Part shown: positions 38,242-46,754 of the stretch, piece after piece
How the letters are laid out: every line of letters begins with the position of its first letter
Numbering within the stretch: position 1 is the first letter of the stretch
Assembly (NCBI RefSeq): GCF_005889735.1
Contig: NZ_VCKY01000019.1
Location: forward strand, 1-64,000
DNA from: Nonomuraea turkmeniaca
GTDB taxonomy: Bacteria > Actinomycetota > Actinomycetes > Streptosporangiales > Streptosporangiaceae
DNA: 64,000 bases
Direction: 5' to 3'
Translations under genes and position numbers: made by a program
The notes under the pieces: model-generated
Told to the model about the DNA's origin: nothing
What the model saw: the letters and a program-made list of their open reading frames with translations, nothing else
The model's database searches: none

Positions 38242-39429
38242 CTAGCTACTGGCGTATCGCACTTGTCCCACCAGCACGCTGAGCAGCAACACCGCAATGA
38301 CGATGGATGCCAAAGCGACGCGGAGCCCGATCAGGCCGCTCAATGCACCGATCAACGCCGGTGCGGCGATCGACGCCCCTGGCATCTGCCCGAGCTCCAC
38401 CATCGAGACTCCCTCACTCGGGGACAGTCCCTCCTGATTCCCGGCAAGGGTGTAGACGCTCGGATTCACGCAAGCCATTCCGGCCGCGAGTAAAACGAAT
38501 CCGGTGATCGCCGCCACCGGAGTGCTGATCAGAAGACAGACACCGAATATCCCCGCCGCGAACAAGGTGGACATCCGCACGAGACGGACCATGCCTAGAC
38601 GTGCCGTGGCCCGATCCACCACCAGCAACGCCGCCACGGTGCCGGCGGTAGCAGCAGCGGTGTAGGAAATGCCTCCGGCAACCGAACCCGCGCCCATGGT
38701 GTCGGACACGTAGATGGCGTTCCAGAGGATCGCTGACTCGGACACATACCCCGACAGGAAGGCCATGACTGTGATGGGCAGCATCCGGCGATTGAACCTT
38801 CTCCGTAACGACATCCGGAGCGTCCCGGTTCTCTCACTCACGTCCTTGGGCAGCCATCGAGCCGTCGCCGCCAAGCACAGTCCGAGCAGTCCGCTCATGG
38901 CGGCGAACTGAACCCACGGCCGCACGTCCAGCGCCGTCGAGATCGTGCCGGTCGCCCCGCCGATCAGCGTCCCCAATCCGAAGCAGGCATCGAAGCTGCC
39001 CATGAGTGGCCTGCGGTAGCGACGTTGAACGTGCAGCGCGAGTGCGCCCATAGGAATGTCCATGATGTGGGCGACGAGGGCCCATGTCGTCAGGCCGAGC
39101 ACAACGCCCGTGAAGCTGGTCGACAGCGCTATCAAAGGCACCGTGAGGAGCACGAGCCCAGCACCGGCGACGGCAAGCAGACGGTCATGGACTCGCCCTG
39201 CCAGTAGGATGATCGCGCATAGCCCGATGACATTGCCGATGCTCGGAACGGTGTTCGCCAAGCCCCAGAGGGCGTCGTCCGCACCCACCTGCCGACGGAC
39301 ATCGGGGACCCGGGCGGCCCACCCGCCGATGGGCATGCTCATGATCAGGTAGAGCAAAGCGACGGCTAGGCGGGCCTGCCGGCTTTCTCGTCGCTCACTT
39401 GTATGTTGCGGAGCTTCTTGAGGCTTCAA
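38242..39429 (-). CDS. MFS transporter
   Basis: The 395-residue protein has about 12 membrane segments with a short N-terminal cytoplasmic tail. The loop after TM2 (LAGRVHDRLLAVAG) corresponds to the MFS motif A region, and a central cytoplasmic loop contains RMSLRRRFNRRML. It resembles YbjJ-type proteins whose substrates are unknown. The gene lies in the segment inserted into IS5. A perfect LacI-type palindrome 75 bases upstream (39504-39525) suggests regulation. Confidence 0.85.
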   Translation of the reverse strand: MKPQEAPQHTSERRESRQARLAVALLYLIMSMPIGGWAARVPDVRRQVGADDALWGLANTVPSIGNVIGLCAIILLAGRVHDRLLAVAGAGLVLLTVPLIALSTSFTGVVLGLTTWALVAHIMDIPMGALALHVQRRYRRPLMGSFDACFGLGTLIGGATGTISTALDVRPWVQFAAMSGLLGLCLAATARWLPKDVSERTGTLRMSLRRRFNRRMLPITVMAFLSGYVSESAILWNAIYVSDTMGAGSVAGGISYTAAATAGTVAALLVVDRATARLGMVRLVRMSTLFAAGIFGVCLLISTPVAAITGFVLLAAGMACVNPSVYTLAGNQEGLSPSEGVSMVELGQMPGASIAAPALIGALSGLIGLRVALASIVIAVLLLSVLVGQVRYASS

Positions 39430-39503
39430 TCAGGATGTGCCGCATCGGTATCGCGCCAGCCTGTCTCTGGCATGCCCAAGCTCCTCCGTGACCGTCGCGG
39501 GTC

Positions 39504-39525
39504 GTGCAGGAAACGCTTCCTGCAC
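39504..39525. promoter_or_regulatory. LacI-type palindrome upstream of the MFS gene
   Basis: Arms GTGCAGGAA and TTCCTGCAC surround ACGC, a perfect 22-bp palindrome with the central CG typical of LacI-family operators. A weaker GAAAACGCT-like sequence follows about 18 bases downstream (near 39543). No regulator gene is adjacent. Confidence 0.65.
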
Positions 39526-39688
39526 GTGGCAGGGTTGCTGTGAAAACGCTATGAACGGACCGAAGGTCCCGTCAACCCCGTGTGATCAGGCTCCGTGGCA
39601 TCGAGACACTATTGCTCCGACCGTGCTTCTCTCGCCTGTGTCTGGCCTGATGGGCGAGTAGGTCACGGCCGTAAGGGTGTGACATCCG

Positions 39689-40058
39689 CTACTCCTTCAG
39701 AACGACGGATTGCTGGTGGCACCAGATAGACAGCTCATTGATTACTGCTGCGTAAAGCTCGAGTCGCTCCTCAAGTTTTTCTCGACGAACTTTCTGAAGT
39801 TCCGACTGGAGGCGAAGGTTCTCGGTTTCCAAGGCTTGAAAGGCCGGAGGGAGTTTGGCGTGTTCCCGTGCGAGCTTTTGGAATTGGGCCATGAGGTCTT
39901 GATGCTTGTGGGTGAGCACCCATCGCTTGACGCCGGCCTCGGCCGCCAGTTGAGTGACGGTGAGCGCTCCTGTGGAGCGGACGGGTTGACCGGCGAGCAG
40001 GCGCTGGGCGGCTGCCGTGATCGCGTTTCGTTCATCGTCGTTTGCCTGGCGTGTGGAC
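39689..40058 (-). pseudogene. DUF6262-like recombinase-associated protein, 5' truncated
   Basis: The frame encodes DERNAITAAAQRLLAGQPVR, TVTQLAAEAGVKRWVLTHKH (a short HTH) and then a long charged coiled coil to the stop at 39689. Small proteins of this shape accompany Tn554-type tyrosine recombinases. No start codon remains in frame: the sequence runs into the IS5 transposase at 40058. It lies at the very edge of the inserted segment, where an integration accessory gene would be expected. Confidence 0.55.
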
Positions 40059-40116
40059 GAAGTACGGGCTGTCCCCATGCTGACCAGGACTGACCATCGT
40101 CGCGATCGGGCGGCAG
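40059..40116. repeat. 58-bp direct repeat, right copy
   Basis: This is identical by eye to 33273-33330 and in the same orientation. It is the inner edge of the left part of the split IS5 element and lies next to the DUF6262-like gene. Confidence 0.8.
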
Positions 40117-40639
40117 CGCCGGTCGGCGACCAGGCGAATCTTGGTGCTGAACCCACCCCGAGAGCGGCCCAGCGCCTGCTGACCCTTCACCGGTTTGTGA
40201 TCTACGGCGTCCCCTTTGGCGGGAAGTCGGTCGGCGGCGCCAGGCGCGCTCCGGCGGCATGCTGGTGGGCGCGCACCACGGTGGAATCCACGCTCACCGT
40301 CCAGTCCGCACCCTCCTCTGCATCGCATCCGGCCCGTAACCCGTCCAGGATCTTCGCCCAGGTGCCATCCATCGACCAGCGGCGATGCCGGTTGTAGACG
40401 GTCTCCCAGTTCCCATAGCAGGGCGGCAGATCACGCCAGCTGATGTTGGTCCGCGTCCGGAAGAACACCCATTGATCACCATCCGGTGATCAGCCCCACG
40501 ACCACCCTGACGCGGATCGACGGGCAACAACGGCACCAGCCGCTCCCACTCCTCATCCGTCAGATCATGACGACTCAGACGCTCCTCATCCACACGGATG
40601 ATCTACACCAAAGCACCATCAAAGATCTACGGGACACGC
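40059..40639 (-). mobile_element. IS5-type element, left part (transposase N-terminus)
   Basis: Leftward, from ATG 40593, the frames give HDLTDEEWERLVPLLP, then after a frameshift FFRTRTNISWRDLPPCYGNW and VDSTVVRAHQHAAGA, then after another shift KPVKGQQALGRSRGGFSTKI and CRPIATMVSPGQHGDSPYF. This is the N-terminal two-thirds of an IS427-type IS5 transposase. The outer end GGACACGC is followed by CTAG at 40640-40643, which overlaps the stop codon of the adjacent response-regulator gene. Confidence 0.75.
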
Positions 40640-41311
40640 CTAGTAGCCCGACGGGCGCACCAGCCCCGTTTCGTACGCGAAGACCGCCGCCTGGGTGCGG
40701 TCGCGCAGCCCGAGTTTGACCAGGATCCTGCTCACGTGGGTCTTGACGGTCTGCTCGGCGACCACGAGGCGTTCGGCGATCTCCGCGTTCGACAGGCCCT
40801 GCGCGATCAGCGACAGCACCTCGGTCTCGCGTTCGGTCAGGTCGCCGACTCGCTCCTTCAGCGGGGTGCGCGGGGCGCCGGTCACCCGGGAGAACTCGGC
40901 GATCAGACGCTTGGTGACGTTCGGTGCGAGCAAGGCGTCCCCGGCCGCCACCACCCGGACCGCGTGGGCCAGTTCGGCCGCCGACGCGTCCTTGAGCAGG
41001 AAGCCGGACGCGCCCGCGCGCAGCGCCTCGTAGACGTAATCGTCGAGGTCGAAGGTGGTCAGAACCAGAACCTTCACGGTTGTGTCCGACTGCCCGGCGA
41101 TGCGGCGGGTGGCTTCGATGCCGCCCAGCTCGGGCATGCGCACGTCCATCAGCACGACGTCGGGGTCCAGTTCGGCGACCTTCGCGACGGCGTCGAGGCC
41201 GTTCACGGCCTGGCCGACGACTTCAATGTCGGGCTCGGCGTTGAGCAGCACGGTGAAGCCCTGACGGACCATGATCTGGTCGTCGGCAATGAGCACGCGA
41301 ATGCTCGTCAT
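40640..41311 (-). CDS. NarL-type response regulator
   Basis: ATG 41311 gives 223 residues. The receiver domain has Asp10-Asp11, the phosphoacceptor Asp56 in VVLMDVRMPE and the conserved Lys in FLLKDAS. The LuxR-type HTH (LTERETEVLSLIAQGLSNAE and VVAEQTVKTHVSRILVKLGL) lies at residues about 155-215. The start overlaps the histidine-kinase stop by 4 bases, so the two are coupled. The stop codon TAG lies in the CTAG at the IS5 boundary; the insertion left the reading frame intact. Confidence 0.92.
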   Translation of the reverse strand: MTSIRVLIADDQIMVRQGFTVLLNAEPDIEVVGQAVNGLDAVAKVAELDPDVVLMDVRMPELGGIEATRRIAGQSDTTVKVLVLTTFDLDDYVYEALRAGASGFLLKDASAAELAHAVRVVAAGDALLAPNVTKRLIAEFSRVTGAPRTPLKERVGDLTERETEVLSLIAQGLSNAEIAERLVVAEQTVKTHVSRILVKLGLRDRTQAAVFAYETGLVRPSGY

Positions 41312-42624
41312 GGGGTGGCCTCGATGCCTTTCTGCGAGTCGACGGGCAGGAACACGCTCACTTCGTAGCCGCCGTCCGGCGTGGGCCCGGTGACCAGGTC
41401 GCCGCCCAGCATGGCCGCGCGCTCGCGCATACCCAACAGCCCGTGCCCCGCGCCAGGCGAGGGCGGCACCGCCGCCGCGGGCGCGGCGTTGGCGACTCGG
41501 ATCGTGAGGGCGTGCGGGTGGTAGCACAGCCGGACCGCCACCGGCGCGCCCGGCGCGTGCCGCATGGCGTTGCTGAGCGCCTCCTGCACGATCCTGAACG
41601 CCGACAACTCCACCCCGGGCGACAGCGGGCGCGGTTCGCCCGCGGTCTCGGCGGTGAGTACGACGCCGGCGCCGCGCACATTTGCGAGCAGTTCGTCGAG
41701 CCGGTCCAGTGTGGGCTGCGGCGCGTCTCCAGGTGTGTCCTGCGCGCGCAGTACGCCCAGGATGCGGCGGAGCTCGGTCAGCGCCTCTACGGCGTTCTCG
41801 CGAATGCCCGCGAGGTTCTCCTTGAGCTCGTCGGGTGGGTTCTCCACCAGGTGCGGCGCCACCTGTGCCTGAATGGAGATCACCGACATGTGGTGCGCCA
41901 CCACGTCGTGCAGTTCGCGGGCGATCCTGTTGCGCTCCTCCAGCAGCGTGCGGCGTGCCCGCTCCTCGGCCGTCAGCTCCTCCTGTGCCTCCAGCCGGGT
42001 ACGGGTCGTCCTGAGCACGCGCACCCCCGCCCCGACCGTGACGGCGACCGCGTCGACCACCAGGGCCACCAGCACATCGCCGCTCCAGCTGCCCTCGGGG
42101 ATGAACACCACGCACACCACTCCCACCAGCGTGGTGATCGCCAGTGCCTCGGCCGCGACGCGGGGGCGTACCCGGAGAGCCAGCAGGAACAGCACTCCGG
42201 CCTGCAGGGCGACGCCAGAGCCTGTCCACGGGAAAGCCAGCACATCGGCATACAGGATCCTCGGCGGAACCGGCCCCCTGGGCGTCCCCGAATCCACCAT
42301 CCAGGGGAAGCTGTCGCTCTGCGAGAGGTGGGTCATTCCCGTCCTGGCGCCGATGACCGTGACGGCGATCGACGCCCACCAGGCGGGCAGCGGGCGCCAC
42401 ATCGCGATCACGAGGATCGCCGCCTGGACCATGGCGAGCAGCGGAACCGTCGGGTCCACCTCTTCTGCGTTGGGGAACATGCCCATGACCAGCGCGTACA
42501 GGATGACCAGCACGTGCGGGAGCCGGGACAACCAGCGCGGCCTCGCCATGCGGGGAAGCGGATCGGCGGCCGTTGCCCACAGGTCAGCGCGCAAGGTGCC
42601 CAGAACCCTTCGCAGCCTGCCCAC
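41308..42624 (-). CDS. Sensor histidine kinase (HisKA_3 type)
   Basis: The 438-residue protein has about five N-terminal membrane segments (residues 35-205) with little extracellular loop. The dimerisation motif ARELHDVVAHHMSV has the phosphorylated His near residue 237. The HATPase domain carries ALSNAMRHAPG and GHGLLGMRERAAMLGG. This resembles DesK-like kinases that sense membrane or envelope state. It phosphorylates the response regulator encoded next. The start ATG 42624 lies 50 bases downstream of the convergent-side acyltransferase stop. Confidence 0.9.
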   Translation of the reverse strand: MGRLRRVLGTLRADLWATAADPLPRMARPRWLSRLPHVLVILYALVMGMFPNAEEVDPTVPLLAMVQAAILVIAMWRPLPAWWASIAVTVIGARTGMTHLSQSDSFPWMVDSGTPRGPVPPRILYADVLAFPWTGSGVALQAGVLFLLALRVRPRVAAEALAITTLVGVVCVVFIPEGSWSGDVLVALVVDAVAVTVGAGVRVLRTTRTRLEAQEELTAEERARRTLLEERNRIARELHDVVAHHMSVISIQAQVAPHLVENPPDELKENLAGIRENAVEALTELRRILGVLRAQDTPGDAPQPTLDRLDELLANVRGAGVVLTAETAGEPRPLSPGVELSAFRIVQEALSNAMRHAPGAPVAVRLCYHPHALTIRVANAAPAAAVPPSPGAGHGLLGMRERAAMLGGDLVTGPTPDGGYEVSVFLPVDSQKGIEATP

Positions 42625-42674
42625 CTCGACCTGTGTCCTTTCTACCTTTTGTCCCTTTGGCCAGAATGATCAGC

Positions 42675-43889
42675 CTATCGACGCGACGCAACCGGCTTCG
42701 AGCGTGTTCGTCCTCGCTCGTAACGGTGGAACGCGGCGCAGCACACCAGCAGTGCCCCCGCGAACACCGGCAGCCAGGCCACCCGGGCGAGGACCCAGCC
42801 TGGCCCATCGGGAGCGGTGTGCAGGCCGGGCAGTGTCCCGCCCTCGAGCACTCCGGCCCACAACCTCGTGCTCTCGGCGAGCGAGCCGACGGAGGTGACC
42901 GCGATCATCGCGGTCTGATGCCACAGGAAGATCGTCATCGCGGCGAGGTTCGACAGCGCCACCGCGGCCCAAGCCGCCGGACGGCGCATCAACCGCCCCA
43001 GCGGAGCGAGCAGCAGGAGGGCCGCACCGCTCTGGGCGAGCCCGAAGGTCACGGCGGCCAGGGAGGGCGGGTCGAGGTTGGACACCGGCGCCCCCGGCAC
43101 ACCGACCATGGCGGCGGGGTAGCCGCCCCAGACGACGAGTGCGGCGGTGACGGCCGTGCCCCCGAGCAGCAGCGCCCAGCCGGTCACGCGCCCCCGCAGG
43201 CGGCCTCGGGCCCAGGACGCCCCGAGGCAGTACGGCACCAGCCACCCGGCCGCCACGCTGACCCACCAACTCGTGCCCCCGCCCGGTTTCACGAGCCCGC
43301 TCAGCGGGTCCGCTCCCTGCGCGGGGGCGCTGACCGGGACGGCGCCGAACCTGGTCAGATCAACACACACGACAACGGCGAGTGGCCACACCGGGTGCAG
43401 TCTCGACACCAGCGGGGTCGCCGCCGTCAACGCCGCGAAGATCAGCAGGAACCACATAGGGGACAGCACCAGCTTGACCAGGGCCTGTACGCTCTCCAAC
43501 CTGGCCCCGCCGGCCAGCATCGTCAGGGCCGCCATGCCCCACACCACCACCACGGCCGCCGCCGGCCGGAACAGCCGGACTGTCCGCCGCACGAGCCAGC
43601 GCCCGTACGGCACGCCTCCCGCCTGGGCACGAAGGTGGCTCCGCGTTCCCACCAGCCCGCCCACCAGGAAAAAGACCGCGAGTGTCTGGAACATCCAGGA
43701 AACCGGGGCGAGCTGCGGCATGGACCGCAGCGGGCTGGCGACCCGCACTGTCCCGCTGTCCACGACCAGCGCGGTCACCAGCCAATGACCGGCCACCACG
43801 CCGAGGATGGCCAGCGCGCGCAGAGCGTCCACGGCGCGGTCGCGATCGGGCGGCGTCTCGGCGTCGAGCCGGGCGACAAGGTCACGCAT
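42675..43889 (-). CDS. Acyltransferase 3-type membrane protein
   Basis: ATG 43889 gives 404 residues with about ten membrane segments. The N-terminal RDRAVDALRALAILGVVAGHW carries the catalytic His, followed by SWMFQTLAVFFLVGGLVGTR and later IFLWHQTAMIAVTSVG. Proteins of this family O-acylate surface glycans, lipids or antibiotics. The longer upstream frame overlaps the hydrolase gene and is rejected. It follows the alpha/beta hydrolase by 5 bases and precedes a two-component system, so all four genes may be co-expressed. Confidence 0.85.
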   Translation of the reverse strand: MRDLVARLDAETPPDRDRAVDALRALAILGVVAGHWLVTALVVDSGTVRVASPLRSMPQLAPVSWMFQTLAVFFLVGGLVGTRSHLRAQAGGVPYGRWLVRRTVRLFRPAAAVVVVWGMAALTMLAGGARLESVQALVKLVLSPMWFLLIFAALTAATPLVSRLHPVWPLAVVVCVDLTRFGAVPVSAPAQGADPLSGLVKPGGGTSWWVSVAAGWLVPYCLGASWARGRLRGRVTGWALLLGGTAVTAALVVWGGYPAAMVGVPGAPVSNLDPPSLAAVTFGLAQSGAALLLLAPLGRLMRRPAAWAAVALSNLAAMTIFLWHQTAMIAVTSVGSLAESTRLWAGVLEGGTLPGLHTAPDGPGWVLARVAWLPVFAGALLVCCAAFHRYERGRTRSKPVASRR

Positions 43890-43894
43890 CGTTG

Positions 43895-44839
43895 TCAGCC
43901 CCGTCCGGACACGATGAGCGCGAGGCTCGCCAGTGCCGTGGATCCGGACGCCAGGTAGTCGCTGTGCCCGCCGCCTCCCGCCGCGAAGACCCGGGCGCCG
44001 AACCCGGGCGAGACCGGGTCTCCGCCCAGCCCCACCGTGCCGAACGGCAACTCGATGGACACGTCCGGCAGCGCGCCGACCCAGTCCCCGGCCGTCCGCC
44101 CGGCCCACACCGTGGCCGAGGTGCGCATGGCGCCGACGTCGGCCACGCCCGCGCCGGGGCTGCCGAAAAGGACGATGTCGGCGACGTCCAACCCCGGCGC
44201 GGCCCGGCCGCACACCACGGAACCGTACGAGTGGCACAGGAGCGAGACCCGTGCGCCGGGCCTGGCCGCGCGCAGCTCCCGTACGAAGGCGCGCAGGCCG
44301 GGGGCGGCCCCGTCGGCGCGGCTGGGGGTCATCGCCTGGAGGCTGACGCTGCTCGGGGTGGCGTACCCGAGCCAGGCGATCACCACCGACCGGTCGCCGA
44401 GCGCGGCCCGGAGCCTCATGGAGCCGCCGCGCAGCAGCCCGTACTTGTCCAGGTCGATGCCGGCGCCCGGGACCAGCACGGCGATCCGCTCGGCATTGGA
44501 CAACTCGCCGAAGACCTCCACGGTCCGGCCGCCGTCACGACCGTCGAAGGACAGGAAGTGCCGCGCGGGATCAGCCATCTCGCGCAACCTCGAGGCTCGC
44601 CAGTGGTGGCCGTGCCGGGTCGCCGTCCGCCCGGCCGCCAGGATCTCCGCGCGGCTGGCCGCGTACCGCTCGGCGAGTGCGGCCGGGGTCGCGGCGCCCA
44701 GCGGGGGCGCAGGGGCGGGAACGGGCGCCGGCACCGCCCCGGGCCGGGACACGCCTGTCACCGGCCCCGCCACCGAGGCGGCGACCAGTGTTGCGAGCAA
44801 ATGGCTGCGCAAGCGGCTGCCACGCGAGCGGGTCACCAT
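43895..44839 (-). CDS. Exported alpha/beta hydrolase (DUF1023-like)
   Basis: The 314-residue product starts with a basic, hydrophobic leader (SRLRSHLLATLVAASVAG) typical of a signal peptide. The hydrolase part has the nucleophile elbow LLCHSYGSVV and a His in the last segment (GGGGHSDYLASG). GELSNAERIAVLVPGAGIDL is characteristic of the DUF1023 family. It probably cleaves an ester or amide outside the membrane. It shares a transcript with the acyltransferase gene, which suggests paired acylation and deacylation of an envelope component. Confidence 0.82.
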   Translation of the reverse strand: MVTRSRGSRLRSHLLATLVAASVAGPVTGVSRPGAVPAPVPAPAPPLGAATPAALAERYAASRAEILAAGRTATRHGHHWRASRLREMADPARHFLSFDGRDGGRTVEVFGELSNAERIAVLVPGAGIDLDKYGLLRGGSMRLRAALGDRSVVIAWLGYATPSSVSLQAMTPSRADGAAPGLRAFVRELRAARPGARVSLLCHSYGSVVCGRAAPGLDVADIVLFGSPGAGVADVGAMRTSATVWAGRTAGDWVGALPDVSIELPFGTVGLGGDPVSPGFGARVFAAGGGGHSDYLASGSTALASLALIVSGRG

Positions 44840-45066
44840 GGGCGGTGGTCCTTCCGTGCCGGAGATCGTTGCTCGGCATCGAACGTATGGATCACCGCGT
44901 GTAGGCCGCCTCCCGCTGCAGAGTGCACATTTCGCGTAGCTCTGACGTACTACGGGGTGCAGACGCCGCTCGCGTCACGCCATCCCGGTCCGTGCGTCAC
45001 CAGGACGGTCCGCCGCGGCTGTGGCCCGGGAGTGGCCAAGAGCGCCGAAGACCCGGAGGGCCGGGG

Positions 45067-45579
45067 TCAGACTCCGAACGCCGCCGCGTAGCGGATGGTG
45101 CCGGTCGGCACGGGCCGGGTGGGGTCGAAGACGAGCGCCATCATGTACTTGTCCTCGACGTCGAAAGGCGGCCGGATGGAGTGGCCGGAGGCCGGGGTGA
45201 AACCGAAACGCGGGTAGTAGTCGGCGTGGCCGAGCACGAGCACGAGGTTCTCGCCCTGCTCACGGGCGGCGTCGAGGGCGGCGCGGATGGCGGCGGAGCC
45301 GGCGCCCTGCCGCTGGTACTCGGGCCTGACGGCGCACGGGCCCAGGGCGAGCGCCGGAGAGCCGTCGACATGGCAGCGGGTGAGCAGCGCGAATCCGGCG
45401 ATGGAGCCGTCAGGCGCCTCGGTGACCCAGGACAGGCCGGGGATCCACGCCTCCGGGTCGGCACGCAGCGCCTCGACCAGGTCGGCCTCGAGAGAGGTGG
45501 GGAAGGCGGCGAGGTTGACCTCGCGAATCTGGGCGAGGTCGGCGGCGGTTTCGCTGCGGGTGATCCAGGAAGTGGTCAT
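45067..45579 (-). CDS. GNAT family N-acetyltransferase
   Basis: ATG 45579 gives 170 residues. The acetyl-CoA binding loop is PEYQRQGAGSAAIRAALDAA (form of RxxGxG/A), followed by LVLVLGHADYYPRFGFTPAS, the usual YhbS-type ending. The longer upstream frame contains an unrelated remnant and is excluded. The substrate is unknown. The gene is flanked by a gene-poor stretch on its 5' side. Confidence 0.87.
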   Translation of the reverse strand: MTTSWITRSETAADLAQIREVNLAAFPTSLEADLVEALRADPEAWIPGLSWVTEAPDGSIAGFALLTRCHVDGSPALALGPCAVRPEYQRQGAGSAAIRAALDAAREQGENLVLVLGHADYYPRFGFTPASGHSIRPPFDVEDKYMMALVFDPTRPVPTGTIRYAAAFGV

Positions 45580-45589
45580 GGGAGTCTTC

Positions 45590-45710
45590 GAGTCCGTCCG
45601 TGCGATCCGGGCCGGTGCCAGGCCGGCCTCGCGGTGTTCTGCGAAGGCGTTGTCGAGTGCTTTCGTCCATCCGTATCGGGGCAGGCCGACTTCGGAAGGA
45701 TCCGTGAAGA
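45590..45710 (-). pseudogene. Possible RsgA (ribosome GTPase) N-terminal remnant
   Basis: Upstream of and in frame with the GNAT gene, about 35 codons read LPRYGWTKALDNAFAEHREA and then GLAPARIARTD. This resembles the N-terminus of RsgA/EngC GTPases (YGWxxxxxxxFxxxxxxGLxPARVxRVD). No GTPase domain follows. It may be the truncated 5' end of such a gene, brought next to the GNAT gene by deletion. Confidence 0.4.
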
Positions 45711-45945
45711 GATTTGGCAACCTGAGACACCTTGCGGGAAGGGGCCCCGACGAGACGCAGACACCACCCTCCTCGTCAGCCAGGCGGCTCACGGCGAGGG
45801 GAAGAGGTGGGTCAGACTGGGGCCAGGGACGTGAGGAATGTCCGGGCGCTGCACACGGCAGCGGTCTTCACCGCGGTCATCAAACCTCACCTCCCTCTCA
45901 TCCAGGAATCCCAACACCAAACGATCAGCAGCCTAGCAGAACGCC
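45711..45945. other. Gene-free stretch
   Basis: I see no gene-like frame on either strand between the RsgA-like remnant and the hairpin at 45946. Confidence 0.4.
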
Positions 45946-45985
45946 TGTCGCGGGTTCCTGCGCCGGAGGGCCAGAACCCGCGACA
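45946..45985. terminator. Hairpin downstream of the glycosyltransferase operon
   Basis: A perfect 12-bp inverted repeat (TGTCGCGGGTTC with GAACCCGCGACA) with a 16-base loop lies 35 bases after the stop of the leftward glycosyltransferase gene. No T-run follows. It probably ends or protects that transcript. Confidence 0.55.
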
Positions 45986-46019
45986 CGATCGGTCTCCTCG
46001 GCCGGCGACGACGTCTTCG

Positions 46020-46745
46020 CTAGGAAGCGCCGATACCACCGCGCTCTGTGACCAGGGCCCATACGGTCACCCGCCAGAGCGCCTCGAAGAGGACACCAAC
46101 GCTCATCTTGCTCGCGCCGGCCGTACGGTCGACGAAGGTGATCGGCACCTCTGCCACCGTGAGTCCGGCACGTACGGCTCGCAGCGTGAGATCCACCTGG
46201 AAGCAGTAACCTCGCGACTCCACGCCGCCGAGAAGGATCTTCTTGAGCGCGGCGGCCCGGTAGACGCGGAACCCGCCCGTGGCGTCGGCGACGGGAAGGC
46301 CGAGCGCCAGCCGGACATAACGGTTCGCCAGTCGTGAGAGCAACTCCCGTTTCCGTGGCCAGTTCGCCACGCGGCCGCCAGGCGCCCAGCGTGAGCCGAC
46401 CACGACGTCGGCGTGCTCCGCCGCGTGCAGCAAGGCGGGGAGCCGCTCAGGAGGATGCGAGCCGTCGGCATCGATCTCCACCAGCAAGTCGAACCCCCGG
46501 GCGAGTCCCCAGCGGAATCCCGCCAGGTACGCGGCGCCCAGCCCTTCCTTGCGTTCCCGATGCAGGACGTGCACGCCGTCGAGTTCGGCCGCGAGCCTGT
46601 CTGCGATCAGGCCCGTCCCGTCCGGGCTGTTGTCGTCGACGACGAGGACATGGGCGGCGGGTACGGCTGCGCGGATCCTGCGGACGATGCCGGGGAGGTT
46701 GTCGCGTTCGTTGTAGGTGGGTGTGATGACCAGGACGGTGCTCAT
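46020..46745 (-). CDS. Polyprenol monophosphomannose synthase-like GT2
   Basis: The 241-residue GT2 enzyme has VLVITPTYNERDNLPGIV, VVDDNSPDGTG and the metal-binding DADGSHPPERL, followed by GSRWAPGG and the conserved ATGGFRVYRAAAL. Lack of a C-terminal membrane domain and this pattern match dolichol/polyprenol-phosphate mannose synthases such as mycobacterial Ppm1. It would transfer mannose from GDP-mannose to polyprenyl phosphate, the donor for membrane glycosyltransferases. The GT39-type gene is 9 bases upstream in the same operon and is a plausible user of that donor. Confidence 0.87.
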   Translation of the reverse strand: MSTVLVITPTYNERDNLPGIVRRIRAAVPAAHVLVVDDNSPDGTGLIADRLAAELDGVHVLHRERKEGLGAAYLAGFRWGLARGFDLLVEIDADGSHPPERLPALLHAAEHADVVVGSRWAPGGRVANWPRKRELLSRLANRYVRLALGLPVADATGGFRVYRAAALKKILLGGVESRGYCFQVDLTLRAVRAGLTVAEVPITFVDRTAGASKMSVGVLFEALWRVTVWALVTERGGIGAS

Positions 46746-46754
46746 GGTTGTTCC

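Noticed and set aside
45946..45985. tRNA-like segment (GGGTTC arm)
   Set aside because: No cloverleaf can be drawn: acceptor and anticodon arms are missing, and the sequence is a simple inverted repeat.
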